From an uncultured Bacteroidota bacterium (GTDB taxonomy: Bacteria; Bacteroidota; Bacteroidia; Bacteroidales; P3), in assembly GCA_902775135.1 (NCBI GenBank), contig CACYKY010000006.1:183432-247431 (forward strand): a DNA stretch of 64,000 nt, read 5' to 3'. Below the pieces are notes generated by a model, which did no database searches, was not told the origin of the DNA, and saw nothing but the letters and a program-made list of their open reading frames with translations. Both the position numbers and the translations under genes were made by a program. This document shows, piece after piece, positions 49,798-59,507 of the stretch; positions within the stretch are counted from its first letter, which is position 1, and every line of letters begins with the position of its first letter.

Positions 49798-51708
49798 TTA
49801 GAACTGGAAATAGATGAAGGGTTGGAGGTCGGCGGTGACGAACTGGTAAAGCACGACGGCGAGGAGCACGACGAAGGAACCCATGAGCCAAAGGGGCATA
49901 GAGGCGAACCACAGGCGGTAGCGGCGCTTGAAGCGTGTGGGTAGCCAATGGACGGCCATGCCGACAGCGAAGAGGATGAAGACAGAGGCATAGTTGGACA
50001 GGATGTCGGGCACCTGGGCAAGGTTCCATCGCGAACCGATGCGCTCGACCATCATGGAGGCTGTGTTCCAGGCGGCCTCGTTGGCTTCGGCGGGGTTGAG
50101 ATTGGAGCCGGAGCGGAAGAAGAGGCGCGTGAAGGAGATGAAGACAAAGGTGATGAGGACGGACCATCCGGTGGAGATTGGGGAGTGGAGCGAGGAGAGT
50201 TTTTTGGTGCGGCCCATGATATATATTATTGTGAAACCGACGAGGAGGACCTGGAGGCAGAAGGCCAGGAGGTTGAGGAGGGGACTCTCGGCGAGGTAGG
50301 AGGCCGTGGTGAGGAGGGCGGCGAGGAGGAGGAGGGTGAGCAGGCGGGTGGTCCAGGAGCGGTCCTTCCACCACTTGTATACCAAGATGCCGAGTCCGTT
50401 GAGGCCGCCCCAGGTGATGAAATTGAACGACGAGCCGTGCCACATGCCGCCTAGGAGCATGGTGTCCATGTTGTTGACGTTGGTGCCGAGGGTGCGACGG
50501 TGCGAGGGGCGGAAGGCCAGCAGGAGCAGCACGACGACGATGACGGCGACGACCACGAGGGTGAACCATAGGTTCTGCAGGCGGAAGGCGGCGATGAGAA
50601 GGATGGCGGCGAGGATGAAATAGGAGGCGAAGCCCGCCGTGCGGTTGCCGCCGAGGGGGATGTAGAGGTAGTCGCGCAGCCAGCGCGAGAGGGACATGTG
50701 CCAACGGCGCCAGAAGTCGGTGGGGTTCTGCGCCTTGTAGGGCGAGTTGAAGTTCACCGGCAGGTAGAAGCCCATGAGCATGGCCACTCCGATGGCGATG
50801 TCGGTATAGCCGGAGAAGTCGGCATAGACTTGGAGGGAATAGACCATAAGGGCGGAGAAGTTCTCGAAGGGGGTGTAGAGCGAGGGGTAGTCGAAAACAC
50901 GGTCGACGAAGTTGACGGCCAGGTAGTCGCTCAACACCAGTTTCTTGATCAGTCCGTTACATATCCAGAAGACGGCGATGCCGAACTGTCGGCGTGAGAG
51001 GAAGAAGGGCTTGTAGAGCTGCGGCACAAACTGGTCGGCACGCAGGATGGGACCGGCCACAAGCTGGGGGAAGAAGGCGGTGTAGAAGCCAAAGTCGAGG
51101 ATGTTGGAGACGTGGGGTATTTTGCGTTTGTAGACGTCGACGATGTAGCTGATATTCTGGAAGGTGAAGAAGGAGATGCCTACAGGAAGGAGGATGACGG
51201 AGGCGTCGAAACGGTTGGTGTGGAAGAAGTTGTTGGCCCAGAGGGCGAGGTGGTTGACCACCTGCAGGGGATCGGAGCCGAAGTGCTGGCTGATGGTGGC
51301 GTTGTAGATGTCGGTGAAGAAATAGGCGTATTTGAAGTAGCAGAGGATGGCGAGGTTGACGACCACGCCGGTGGTCATGAGGGCTTTGCGGCGGGCGTTG
51401 GAGGCGGTGTGGTCCATACGGATGCCGAGAATCCAACCCAGGAGGGTGGAGAAGACCAGCAGGAGGACGAAAAGGCCCGAGGTCTTGTAGTAGAATACCA
51501 GGCTGAAGGCGAAGAGGTAGCCGTTGCGCAGCACACGGCGTGAGGGGTCGAGGCTGCCGTCGGACTTACGGCGTTGGCGGGCCACAATGAGGCCGAAGAA
51601 GAGATAGATGATGAGGAAGAGCACCCAGAAGTGGATCTGCGTGAAAAGCAGAGGGTGGTCGTCGTTGAAGGCGAAGAGCGAGGCGAGGTATGTGAGGATG
51701 TCGGACAA
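49798..51708 (-). CDS. MBOAT-family membrane O-acyltransferase (AlgI/PatA-like)
   Basis: 636 residues, about twelve TM helices. Family hallmarks: FWRRWHMSLSRWLRDYLYIP, GGNR, and the catalytic His in LLGGMWHGSSFNFITWGGL. Moves acetyl groups from the cytoplasm across the membrane for O-acetylation of an envelope polymer. It follows two SGNH hydrolase-like genes (gaps of 4 and 8 nt), the usual partners that carry out the final transfer. The start is TTG at 51708, giving MSDILTYLASLF. It is slightly longer than AlgI (about 520), due to an insert in the middle with extra TM segments. Confidence 0.93.
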   Translation of the reverse strand: MSDILTYLASLFAFNDDHPLLFTQIHFWVLFLIIYLFFGLIVARQRRKSDGSLDPSRRVLRNGYLFAFSLVFYYKTSGLFVLLLVFSTLLGWILGIRMDHTASNARRKALMTTGVVVNLAILCYFKYAYFFTDIYNATISQHFGSDPLQVVNHLALWANNFFHTNRFDASVILLPVGISFFTFQNISYIVDVYKRKIPHVSNILDFGFYTAFFPQLVAGPILRADQFVPQLYKPFFLSRRQFGIAVFWICNGLIKKLVLSDYLAVNFVDRVFDYPSLYTPFENFSALMVYSLQVYADFSGYTDIAIGVAMLMGFYLPVNFNSPYKAQNPTDFWRRWHMSLSRWLRDYLYIPLGGNRTAGFASYFILAAILLIAAFRLQNLWFTLVVVAVIVVVLLLLAFRPSHRRTLGTNVNNMDTMLLGGMWHGSSFNFITWGGLNGLGILVYKWWKDRSWTTRLLTLLLLAALLTTASYLAESPLLNLLAFCLQVLLVGFTIIYIMGRTKKLSSLHSPISTGWSVLITFVFISFTRLFFRSGSNLNPAEANEAAWNTASMMVERIGSRWNLAQVPDILSNYASVFILFAVGMAVHWLPTRFKRRYRLWFASMPLWLMGSFVVLLAVVLYQFVTADLQPFIYFQF

Positions 51709-51712
51709 GGGA

Positions 51713-53035
51713 CTACTGATGGCTTAGGGGGTTGAGAAATTCCAATGGATTGGTGAAAGAGTCGGGGGTGTTGTTGGAAGAGGGTTTGGCGACGGAGAGT
51801 TTCTTGTTGTAGGTGCTGAAGGCGTCGATGAGTGCGTTGTAGAAGAGGTGGCCGATGAGCTCGTAGCCTGCCTGGGTGAAGTGGACGCGGTCTTTCTGGG
51901 CCAGCTTGGCTTTGAACCATTTGTCCATGGACTTGAGTCCACCCATGACTTCGAACTGGTCCCATACGGCGCCGTCGGTGTCGTCGGCCAGCCGGTAGAA
52001 GACCTCGCGGGCGAGGAGGCCGTTGCGGTTCACTTCGTAGCGGTTGCGGCGCAGTCGGCGGTAGCTATCGTTGTTGGTGATGAAGACAAAGGCACAGTCG
52101 GGGTTGATGACGCGGATGGAGTCGATGAGTGCCAGGTAGTTGGCACGGAAGGCAGCGGTGTCGAAGTCGTGTCCGGAGGCGTCGTTGATGCCGATGCCGA
52201 AGACCACCATGTCGGGTCGCAGCAGGCGTAGGTCGCGTGTGAAGTTCTGGCAGCGCAGGTAGTCGGGCACGGCGGCGCCGTTGACGCCGATGGAGTGGAA
52301 GGAGAAGCCCGAACGGCGGTTGTCGAGGCAAAGACCGGTGAGGGTGAAGCGCTTGCCGGGCTGGCAGGGAAGGAGGACGGTGAAGGAGTCGGTGGGCTGA
52401 CTGAGGTTGAAGACGAAACGCTCGGTGCGGGCGTCGGCATAGGAGGGATAGATGTTGCGATCGGCGATGCGCAACAGGGGTACCACGTTATCGTCGGAAT
52501 GGCCGAAGACGATGATGCGGGAGGTGGAGTAGCTGACTGTGGGCTCGTTCATGACAACGGCCACCTCGGTGAGTGTGTCGGCGGCGGTGATGGCTATGCC
52601 GCAGAGGCCTAGAGGATAGGTATGCTCCTTATAGATGTTCCGCGTGAGGGTGACCTTCTGGGGGCAATGCACGCGGTAGTCGCGCGGGTTGTTGCACTTG
52701 GCAGCGGCGGAGTAGGGGAATATCATGCCGCGACCGGCCACGAGGGTGGGGTAGGCGTGCATGAGGTCGGTACGGATGGTGTTGCTCATGGTGCCTGCCT
52801 GCACGTGGGAGCCACCGATGTGGACAATGTTGATGTTGCCTTGATGGGTGGTGACGACGCGACGCCACTTGGCGAAAAAGGCCTGCATGGTGGGCGAGGC
52901 GGAGTCGAAGCGCAGGTCGTTGGCATCGTAGAGGATGAATTTGTGCTCTCGGGGAATCTCCACAGGCCGCGGCTGGGCGGTGCACCAGACGGCAAGGAGC
53001 AGGAGGGTCGTAAGCAAGGCAAGGTGTTTTTTCAT
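51713..53035 (-). CDS. SGNH/GDSL hydrolase, O-acetyltransferase partner
   Basis: 440 residues, signal peptide ending CTAQPRP. Block I is VHIGGSHVQAG (Ser in GGSH), block III VVFGIGINDASG, block V KDRVHFTQAGYELIG (Asp-x-x-His). An inserted beta domain sits between blocks I and III (about 150-290). Probably passes acetyl groups from the MBOAT protein to the polymer, or removes them. The polymer is unknown; peptidoglycan is the most likely. The gene is 4 nt upstream of the MBOAT gene. Confidence 0.88.
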   Translation of the reverse strand: MKKHLALLTTLLLLAVWCTAQPRPVEIPREHKFILYDANDLRFDSASPTMQAFFAKWRRVVTTHQGNINIVHIGGSHVQAGTMSNTIRTDLMHAYPTLVAGRGMIFPYSAAAKCNNPRDYRVHCPQKVTLTRNIYKEHTYPLGLCGIAITAADTLTEVAVVMNEPTVSYSTSRIIVFGHSDDNVVPLLRIADRNIYPSYADARTERFVFNLSQPTDSFTVLLPCQPGKRFTLTGLCLDNRRSGFSFHSIGVNGAAVPDYLRCQNFTRDLRLLRPDMVVFGIGINDASGHDFDTAAFRANYLALIDSIRVINPDCAFVFITNNDSYRRLRRNRYEVNRNGLLAREVFYRLADDTDGAVWDQFEVMGGLKSMDKWFKAKLAQKDRVHFTQAGYELIGHLFYNALIDAFSTYNKKLSVAKPSSNNTPDSFTNPLEFLNPLSHQ

Positions 53036-53043
53036 AGGCTCTG

Positions 53044-54456
53044 TTATTCTTTATTGTTTTGATTCAGACGGCGACGCAGGCAATAAAGCTGGTAGCTGTC
53101 GGCGAAAGCCTGTGCCAGCCGTGAGCCCATAATCTCGGCGCCACGGGTACTGAAATGCACATAGTCGCTGCCAGCGAGACCCTTGCGGTTCCATTCCACC
53201 ATGGAGTTCCATCCCCCCATGGCGTGGTAGATGCTCCAATAGGCGGCACCGTGACGGTTGACGGTGGCTATGAGACTGTCGACGACGGTGGGTAGCCAGG
53301 GGTAGGTCTGCAGGTTGCTTTTCTCGCGGGTGCTCATATCCGAGGGACCGATGAAAAGAATCTTGGCCTTCGGGCAACAGGAGCGCACGTAGTCAATCTG
53401 TCGGCCGATGGACTGGCAGTAGGTGTTGATGGATTTCTCGCTGCGTAGATAGGGCACGGAGTTGCCGCCGAACTGCATGATGATGATTCCCACGTCGAGG
53501 GCGCTGTAGGCCTGGGTGAGGAGGTCGCGGTTGACGAGGGTGAACTGCTGTCCCGAGCAGCCGCGCATGGGGATATTGTCTACCGCCACACCGGGACCGT
53601 TGTCGACGGTGATGCAATAGAGGTCGGCGCTGCCGGTTGTGCGCAGACGGAAGTAGGTCTCGGGGGAGGAGGTCCGATAGGCTATGGCACCCACACCGGG
53701 GGTATCGTAGGAGTCGGAGAAGGCGGTGTCGATGCTCTTGTCGTCGACGGTGACGCGCAGGCTCTCGCCGCGGTTGTTGAACACCAGGTTCAGCCGCGAG
53801 AAGTGCTTCACAGCCTCGTCGACCGACGAGTGGGTAGCGGCCTTGATGGTCAGCGTAGCTTGGCCATCCATGCGGAAGCATTGCATCATGGGTCCGTAGT
53901 TGCCGCGTGAGCGTGTGACGGTGCTGTCGCCGAAGGAGGAGAGGTGTGTGAGGTTGCCGCTGGTGCTCTGGCGCACGGCCAAGGTGGGGATGATGGTACG
54001 GAAGGGTATCATGCCGGGGCCGCCGCCGCCGAAGGTCTGCTGCATGTAGGAGCGCAGCTGGGCCGACATGCGGTCCATCTCGATCTGAGAGTCGCCGTAG
54101 TGGAGTATGCGTACCACGCGGTCGTTGTCCACAGCTCCTTCGGCCGCCGCCCAGAAGGCGTCGAAGAAGGTGCTGTCGGGGAGCCAGAAGCGGGTGTCGC
54201 TGCTGTCGGTATAGGCCTGGATGTAGACGATGGAATCGGTGATTTCCGCAGCCTCGGCCAGCATTAGCGAATCCTTGCGGGCGGCCTCGGGGTCATCCTT
54301 GTGTACAGGCTTTTTGGCTTCGGCAAGGTCGTGGATGGTGGGCAGATAGAAAGAATGTCCACCGACGGTCACCCCGTCGGAAGGGAAGCAGGCGCAGATA
54401 ATCGCCAGGGCGGCAATGATGCACGCGAAGAAGAGCGTTATCTTGCCCGATTTCAT
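53044..54456 (-). CDS. SGNH/GDSL hydrolase, membrane-anchored
   Basis: 470 residues. The N-terminal hydrophobic segment ([17 protein letters not shown]) probably anchors it. Block [15 protein letters not shown], block [28 protein letters not shown], and block [16 protein letters not shown]. As in the neighbouring protein, a beta domain is inserted. Both seem catalytically complete, so they may act on two positions or in transfer and removal. It overlaps lpxD by ATGA (54453-54456). Confidence 0.87.
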   Translation of the reverse strand: MKSGKITLFFACIIAALAIICACFPSDGVTVGGHSFYLPTIHDLAEAKKPVHKDDPEAARKDSLMLAEAAEITDSIVYIQAYTDSSDTRFWLPDSTFFDAFWAAAEGAVDNDRVVRILHYGDSQIEMDRMSAQLRSYMQQTFGGGGPGMIPFRTIIPTLAVRQSTSGNLTHLSSFGDSTVTRSRGNYGPMMQCFRMDGQATLTIKAATHSSVDEAVKHFSRLNLVFNNRGESLRVTVDDKSIDTAFSDSYDTPGVGAIAYRTSSPETYFRLRTTGSADLYCITVDNGPGVAVDNIPMRGCSGQQFTLVNRDLLTQAYSALDVGIIIMQFGGNSVPYLRSEKSINTYCQSIGRQIDYVRSCCPKAKILFIGPSDMSTREKSNLQTYPWLPTVVDSLIATVNRHGAAYWSIYHAMGGWNSMVEWNRKGLAGSDYVHFSTRGAEIMGSRLAQAFADSYQLYCLRRRLNQNNKE

Positions 54457-55466
54457 TTCTTCTCCAAAGCAGATATGCGGTTGGCAAGTTTCTCGATATT
54501 GCGCACCAGCACCTCCACCTTGCGGCGCTTGCTGGCTTCCATGGCCGGGCTGCCGAAGATGGTCTGGTTGCTAGCCACAGAGTTGGTTACGCCGCTCTGG
54601 GCCCCGATGGTCACGTGGTCGCCCACGGTGATGTGTCCCACCAGACCGGCCTGGCCGGCGATGATGCAGTCGCTGCCTACCTTGCAGCTGCCAGCGATGC
54701 CTACCTGCGATGCCATAGCGGTATTCTGGCCGATGACCACATTGTGGGCCACCTGGCAGAGGTTGTCGATTTTCACACCCTGGTGCAGGATGGTGGAGCC
54801 CATGGTGGCACGGTCGACACAGGTGTTGGCGCCCACCTCGACATTGTCCTCCAGGATGACGTTGCCTATCTGGTCAATCTTGTCCCATCCGCCGTCGCCG
54901 GTGGGAGCAAAGCCAAAGCCGTCGGCACCGATGACGCAGCCCGCATGCAGGATGCAGTTGCGACCAATCTCCACACCTTCATATATCTTCACACCGGCAT
55001 AGATGATGGTGCCGTCGCCAATCTTCACATTGTCGCCGATACAAGCGTTGGGGTATATCTTCACATTGTCGCCAACGCTGCAGTGGCGTCCCACAACGGC
55101 GTAGGCGCCCATGTAGCAGTTCTTGCCTATTTTCGACCCACGACCCACACTGCTCTTCCATGAGCGTCCCTTGGGAGGTTTGCTGCGCTGGTTGAAAGCA
55201 TGGAGCAGCTTGGCGACAGCCATGTAGGGGTTGTCGACGCGGATGAGGGTCGAGTTCACCGGATGTTCGGGAACGAAGTCCTTCTTCACGATGACGATCG
55301 ATGACTCTTTCTCGTAGATATAGTGTGTGTATTTGGGATTGCCCAGAAAGGTGATTCCGCCTTCTTCGCCTTCTTCAATCTTGCAGGGCTTCCACACACG
55401 TGTGTTTTCGTCTCCTTCGACGGTGCCCTTCACAATACGGGCCAGTTCTTTTGCTGTATATTGCAT
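54453..55466 (-). CDS. lpxD: UDP-3-O-acylglucosamine N-acyltransferase
   Basis: 337 residues; third step of lipid A synthesis. N-terminal uridine-binding domain ([15 protein letters not shown]), then left-handed beta-helix hexapeptide repeats with the catalytic His in [11 protein letters not shown] and the [15 protein letters not shown] segment. The ATG at 55466 gives the normal N-terminus [12 protein letters not shown]. It lies 4 nt after lptC. Its presence shows a lipid A-containing outer membrane. Confidence 0.96.
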   Translation of the reverse strand: MQYTAKELARIVKGTVEGDENTRVWKPCKIEEGEEGGITFLGNPKYTHYIYEKESSIVIVKKDFVPEHPVNSTLIRVDNPYMAVAKLLHAFNQRSKPPKGRSWKSSVGRGSKIGKNCYMGAYAVVGRHCSVGDNVKIYPNACIGDNVKIGDGTIIYAGVKIYEGVEIGRNCILHAGCVIGADGFGFAPTGDGGWDKIDQIGNVILEDNVEVGANTCVDRATMGSTILHQGVKIDNLCQVAHNVVIGQNTAMASQVGIAGSCKVGSDCIIAGQAGLVGHITVGDHVTIGAQSGVTNSVASNQTIFGSPAMEASKRRKVEVLVRNIEKLANRISALEKK

Positions 55467-55470
55467 GTAT

Positions 55471-56049
55471 TTAATCTTCAAATTCAATGATACCCCGCTG
55501 CCGTGTGACGCGCAGGTTGGTCATATTGGCGTCGCTGGTGAAGCCGTCGCCATAGGTGACGCGGTTGCCGTTTACGGCACGGACGCTGTGGTTCGAATAG
55601 ATGAGGTCCTCGTCCGACCGCCACACGATGTCCTCCAGATATACTGTGTCGCCGTTCGTGTAGTCGATGACCACCACGCTGTCTTTGGCCGTCAGAATAT
55701 TGCGGTCGTCGTATGAGGTGGCCTTGTCGGCGCGGATGAAGGTCTGCAGCTTGCGGTCCCTGTCATAAAAACGCAATTCTACCCCTTGGGGGTAGATGGT
55801 GCGTGTGTCGGGGGTGCGGTATTGCACTATGCGTGGTGCGTCGAGTTCCAGCTGCAGGCGCCCTTCTTCGCTGCGCCAGATGTGGCCGTCGCGGATTTCT
55901 TGGTCCGGCGGTGCCTGGCGGTCGAAGCGGCTGATGTCCTTCATGTCGTTGGAACATGAGAGAAAGATGGAAACGGAGAAAACGAAAAAGCAGCTTACGC
56001 GGCCTAGCCGCGTAAGCTTGTTTCTCATCTCTCGTATCCCCCTTCTCAT
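55471..56049 (-). CDS. lptC: LPS export periplasmic protein LptC-like lipoprotein
   Basis: 192 residues. Lipobox SIFLSCSN. The mature part follows the LptC beta-jellyroll: [64 protein letters not shown] strands. It bridges LptBFG and LptA in LPS transport; lipid anchoring instead of a TM helix is common in Bacteroidota. The ATG at 56049 is 4 nt after the TPR gene; a second ATG (M8) would also keep the signal peptide. A terminator hairpin lies inside the first 20 codons. Confidence 0.87.
   Translation of the reverse strand: MRRGIREMRNKLTRLGRVSCFFVFSVSIFLSCSNDMKDISRFDRQAPPDQEIRDGHIWRSEEGRLQLELDAPRIVQYRTPDTRTIYPQGVELRFYDRDRKLQTFIRADKATSYDDRNILTAKDSVVVIDYTNGDTVYLEDIVWRSDEDLIYSNHSVRAVNGNRVTYGDGFTSDANMTNLRVTRQRGIIEFED
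55985..56018 (-). terminator. Terminator hairpin inside the lptC signal-peptide region
   Basis: AGCTTACGCGGC (55992-56003) pairs perfectly with GCCGCGTAAGCT (56007-56018) across a 3-nt loop; on the minus strand GCTTTTTCGTTTTC follows. It lies about 30 nt after the ATG of lptC. Confidence 0.8.
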
Positions 56050-56053
56050 TTCC

Positions 56054-57403
56054 TTATCGTGTTCTCACCGTGGTGGATTCTCCAATCCAGCCGGGCACCG
56101 TGAAGCGGTTGCCGTTCTCCAGGCCGGCCATGAAGGCGTCGGTCTGCTTCGGGAAGCGGGCGCTGTAGGCGCTGATCATGCGGTTGCAGGCTTCGACGTT
56201 CTCCTCCGATGAGTCGACAGCTTTCGATTTGACCAGTTTGTCCACGGCGGCCCAGTAGACGCTGTGGCCGTTGACGTTGTCTTCCGAGGCGCTGGAGGCG
56301 CTGGAGGCGTACATGCTGGCAATCATGCGGTAGGGCTCACCCTTGGTGCGGTCCACCTCGGCGGCGTTGTTGTAGGCCGTGCGGGCGGCGCTGTAGCTCC
56401 TGGCACCATTGTAGGCGTGACCCAGGTAGAGGTAGGCTTTGTATTTGTCCTTCTGGGTGGTGACACCCTTCACAGCGTCGCTCAGGTACTCGATGGCCTT
56501 GCTGTACTCTTTCTTCTGCAGGCACATCTGGCCCATGTTGAGGGCGGTGGCAGGCGTAGGCTCCAGACGGTAGAGGTTCTCCGTGGCCGAGAAGAAGAGC
56601 GGCTGGCTCGTGCAGCCTTTCTTCGACATGATGTTGGTGATCTTCTTCAGCAGGTCCACGTTCTCGGGGTCTGACTCGAATTTCTTGCTGTAGATTTCCA
56701 CCAGCTGGTCGCAAGTGGCGTAGGGCGAGAAGGCAGCCTCGACACCGGCGATGTAGCCGCGGATGGTGGCGGACTTGACACTATCGTCGACGTACTTCTG
56801 CAGTTCGTCCTCGAGCTTCTCGCTGGCAATGTCGTAGTTGTCGACCACCAGCGTAGGCTCGGCCTTGCCGGCACGCACATAGTTGATGGTGGCTTCCATG
56901 TATTTCACCAAGTAGGCGGCCTCAAGCTCGCCTTCCATTCTTACAGCATCGTTGTAGAGTGCGTAGTAGCGGTCCAGGCCGTCCTCTTTCAGGATTTCCT
57001 CCAGGTCGAGGGCTTTCTTGGCGGTCCACTTGGGGGCCTCGCCGTAGTTGGCAATGCGGATGTCGTACATGCGCATCAGTTCCTCGATGAGGGTGTCGCG
57101 CTCGGCAGGAGTCTTGGCTTTGGCAATCATCACCTTCATGATGTTGGTGCCGTTGTTGTAGAGGTTCTTGCTCTGCTTGGGGCAGTTGGCCACAATCTGG
57201 CGCCAGTTGGGGTAGGCTTCTTCAAGCCAGCGGGTGTCCTTGGTGGCTTTGTACTGTTTGATTGCATCCTGGTAGAGCGATACGGGCTCCAGCATCTGCT
57301 GCTGCACCTCGTCCGAGCAGCCCCAGTTGGGCAGCTGGGCCGTTGCGGTGGCGCCCATGGCTGCCAGGAAGATTCCCATCGTCAGTGTTTTGATCGTTTT
57401 CAT
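56054..57403 (-). CDS. Secreted TPR protein
   Basis: 449 residues, signal peptide ending ATAQLPNW. Helical repeats throughout; the clearest TPR units are ALNMGQMCLQKKEYSKAIEY and YLGHAYNGARSYSAARTAYN (about 300-370). A protein-protein interaction scaffold in the periplasm. Its position between the outer-membrane protein and lptC is a conserved arrangement in Bacteroidales as I remember it, so a role in outer-membrane or LPS assembly is plausible. Confidence 0.82.
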   Translation of the reverse strand: MKTIKTLTMGIFLAAMGATATAQLPNWGCSDEVQQQMLEPVSLYQDAIKQYKATKDTRWLEEAYPNWRQIVANCPKQSKNLYNNGTNIMKVMIAKAKTPAERDTLIEELMRMYDIRIANYGEAPKWTAKKALDLEEILKEDGLDRYYALYNDAVRMEGELEAAYLVKYMEATINYVRAGKAEPTLVVDNYDIASEKLEDELQKYVDDSVKSATIRGYIAGVEAAFSPYATCDQLVEIYSKKFESDPENVDLLKKITNIMSKKGCTSQPLFFSATENLYRLEPTPATALNMGQMCLQKKEYSKAIEYLSDAVKGVTTQKDKYKAYLYLGHAYNGARSYSAARTAYNNAAEVDRTKGEPYRMIASMYASSASSASEDNVNGHSVYWAAVDKLVKSKAVDSSEENVEACNRMISAYSARFPKQTDAFMAGLENGNRFTVPGWIGESTTVRTR

Positions 57404-57475
57404 CTCTATTGTTGTTTTATTTGTTTTATTCCTTTGTTTTCTTTTTAGTGCCCTTCGGGAGGGTTTTATTGCATA

Positions 57476-58813
57476 CTAGTTGTATTTGCGCTTGGCAAAC
57501 CAGCGCTCGCAGGTGCTCACGCCGATGCCTATGGTTAAGCAGTTGCGCTGCAGCAGGTCTTTGTTGCCCACGCTGCGGTAGCCTGCGCTGAGGGTGAGCA
57601 GCGACTTGCCCTTGCGCATGGGCAGCGTGGCTCCGAGGCCGAAGCCCCAGGCATCGATGACCTCCTTGCGGCCGTTGATGTTCAGTCGCATGGTTCCCTG
57701 CTCGATGTTGAAGCCGGCACTCCAGCTGATGCGGCCCCAGTAGGAGGGGGCGTCCATCGAGCCGGTCTTCTCGAAGGCCAGCGCATAGCGGCTGTAGGGG
57801 CCGTAGTCCAGGGTGCTCTCACCAAAGACCGGCGGTGTGATGCCTTCGGTGTATTTCATCCCCGCCCATCCGGCGAAGGTGATGTCGGCGGCCACCATCC
57901 ATCGGTTGTTGCGTGCCAGACTCAGACCGATGCCGATGGTGTGGTCCTGTTCCAGGGTGCTCTCCACCGTGGCCGACTGCCCCGCGGCGGGGAAGACGGT
58001 GTCCACCAGGCTTTGGTCGCTGCCGTGGTAGGTGTAGACCAGCACTTTGTCGTCGATGTTCATCTTGCGGTAGGGCTTGTAGGTGACGCCCACACCAAGT
58101 GTATACTTCTCGTTCAGCGGTTCCCAGTACTGCACGCCAAGGTCGAACAACAGGTTGCCCAGTGTGGTCTCTTTCAGGCGGCGCTTGTCCATGAAGTGTG
58201 TACTGTCGATGCCTTGGAAGTCATAGGAGAGGGCGCGCTGGATGCGACCCGTCAGTAGGTTGACATTGAAACCTGCCTGCAGACGTCGTCCCTCAGCACC
58301 GTCCCCCAAAATATTGAAGGCACTGCCCAGAAACACCATGCTCACGCCGCCCGTACCGTCGTAGATGTTCTTCACCACGCTGTTGCCCAGGTAGGTGCTC
58401 TCCCACACCGACTCGTAGTCTACCGAGCTGTAGGGCAGCAGGCCTGCTGCCGCCTTCCACCACTTGGTGATGGGCAGGCCGAACATCAGGTGGCTGATGT
58501 TGCCGTCGGCGTCGTTGGCACTCTCGTTGTTGTTCTGCAGACGTGTCACCTGGATGGTGGCACCCATGTCGAACACGAAGCTCTCCATGCCTATAGAGCC
58601 ATAGGATGCCGGATTGAAGGGGTTGATGTAGTTGCTCCCCGAGAGGGTGTAGGCCACGCCGCCCATGCGGTTCACCACCGGGACGGTGTAGGGCAGGTCG
58701 GTGAAGCCAATGCCGAACTGGGAGTAGGGCATGTTGAAGCCGTTCTGGCCCTGCACATTGCCCAAGAATCCTAAAAGTCCTATGATTCCTATAATCAGTC
58801 TCTTATTTCTCAT
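57476..58813 (-). CDS. Outer-membrane beta-barrel protein, conserved in Bacteroidales
   Basis: 445 residues, signal peptide ending NVQGQNGF with a core (IIGIIGLLGFLG) encoded by nonamer repeats. Many amphipathic strands: YSQFGIGFTDLPY, GFNVNLLTGRIQRALSYDF, KYTLGVGVTYKPYRKM, GIGLSLARNNRWMVAADI, SLLTLSAGYRSVG. FadL-like folds are possible, but I cannot assign a substrate. Its first 11 nt overlap the end of coaX, and the TPR gene follows after 72 nt. Confidence 0.82.
   Translation of the reverse strand: MRNKRLIIGIIGLLGFLGNVQGQNGFNMPYSQFGIGFTDLPYTVPVVNRMGGVAYTLSGSNYINPFNPASYGSIGMESFVFDMGATIQVTRLQNNNESANDADGNISHLMFGLPITKWWKAAAGLLPYSSVDYESVWESTYLGNSVVKNIYDGTGGVSMVFLGSAFNILGDGAEGRRLQAGFNVNLLTGRIQRALSYDFQGIDSTHFMDKRRLKETTLGNLLFDLGVQYWEPLNEKYTLGVGVTYKPYRKMNIDDKVLVYTYHGSDQSLVDTVFPAAGQSATVESTLEQDHTIGIGLSLARNNRWMVAADITFAGWAGMKYTEGITPPVFGESTLDYGPYSRYALAFEKTGSMDAPSYWGRISWSAGFNIEQGTMRLNINGRKEVIDAWGFGLGATLPMRKGKSLLTLSAGYRSVGNKDLLQRNCLTIGIGVSTCERWFAKRKYN
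58765..58800 (-). repeat. Nonamer array encoding a signal-peptide core
   Basis: AAGAATCCT, AAAAGTCCT, ATGATTCCT, ATAATCAGT: period 9, the reverse complement of the family at 38976-39038. Translated as IIG, IIG, LLG, FLG. Confidence 0.75.
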
Positions 58814-59507
58814 TGTATGTCATTATCTCGTTCAGTCCAATCATTGTCAGCTGCGGCACATGCTCCCAGCCCCGGGCGCCCAGGGCCATTAGCCGCTCGG
58901 CGTCGCCGCCGGTGAGCAGCACTCGCAACGCAGGGGTCTTCTCTTTGTAGAGAGCCACATACCCCGCCAAGGCCAGGAGTGTGGCTCCCAGCGTGCCGGC
59001 AAGGATGCTCTCCTCCGTGGAGCGTCCCAGCACGGGGGCTTTCTCAACCCCCTCGATATCTATTAACGGCAATTTCGCCGTAAAAGTATGCAGGGCCTGC
59101 AAATTCATTTTCAGTCCCGGCATGATGGCGCCACCATGGTAGGTGCCCTCGGCGTCCACAAAGTCCACGGTGATGCAGGTGCCGGCGTCGATCACCACGC
59201 AGGCCTCGCCGGGATGCAGCCCTGCGGCGCCGCAGGCATCGGCCACACGGTCGGCCCCCAGCGTCTCAGGGGTCTTGTAGTCCAGATGTATGGGCAGGGG
59301 GGTCTGCGGAGTGAGCGTGGCAAAGGGGACGCGGAGCGTGGCAAGTTTCGCCTGCAGCTCCCCGACGTCGCCGCTGGCGCACACCATCACGTGTGCTGCC
59401 TGCGGCAGCAGCTCTTCGGGCATGCCGTAGCCGTGACCCGTCAGCGTCCTCCCTTCGAAGGATGCCCACTTCGTGGCGGTGTTTCCTATGTCCAGCGTCA
59501 GGTTCAT
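58803..59507 (-). CDS. coaX: Type III pantothenate kinase
   Basis: 234 residues; phosphorylates pantothenate in CoA synthesis without feedback inhibition by CoA. ASKHA-fold motifs: MNLTLDIGNTATKWA, GADRVADACGA, ACVVIDAGTCITVDFVD, GGAIMPGL, LTGGDAERL. The ATG at 59507 overlaps pth by ATGA (59504-59507), and the 3' end overlaps the outer-membrane protein gene. Confidence 0.95.
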   Translation of the reverse strand: MNLTLDIGNTATKWASFEGRTLTGHGYGMPEELLPQAAHVMVCASGDVGELQAKLATLRVPFATLTPQTPLPIHLDYKTPETLGADRVADACGAAGLHPGEACVVIDAGTCITVDFVDAEGTYHGGAIMPGLKMNLQALHTFTAKLPLIDIEGVEKAPVLGRSTEESILAGTLGATLLALAGYVALYKEKTPALRVLLTGGDAERLMALGARGWEHVPQLTMIGLNEIMTYNEK

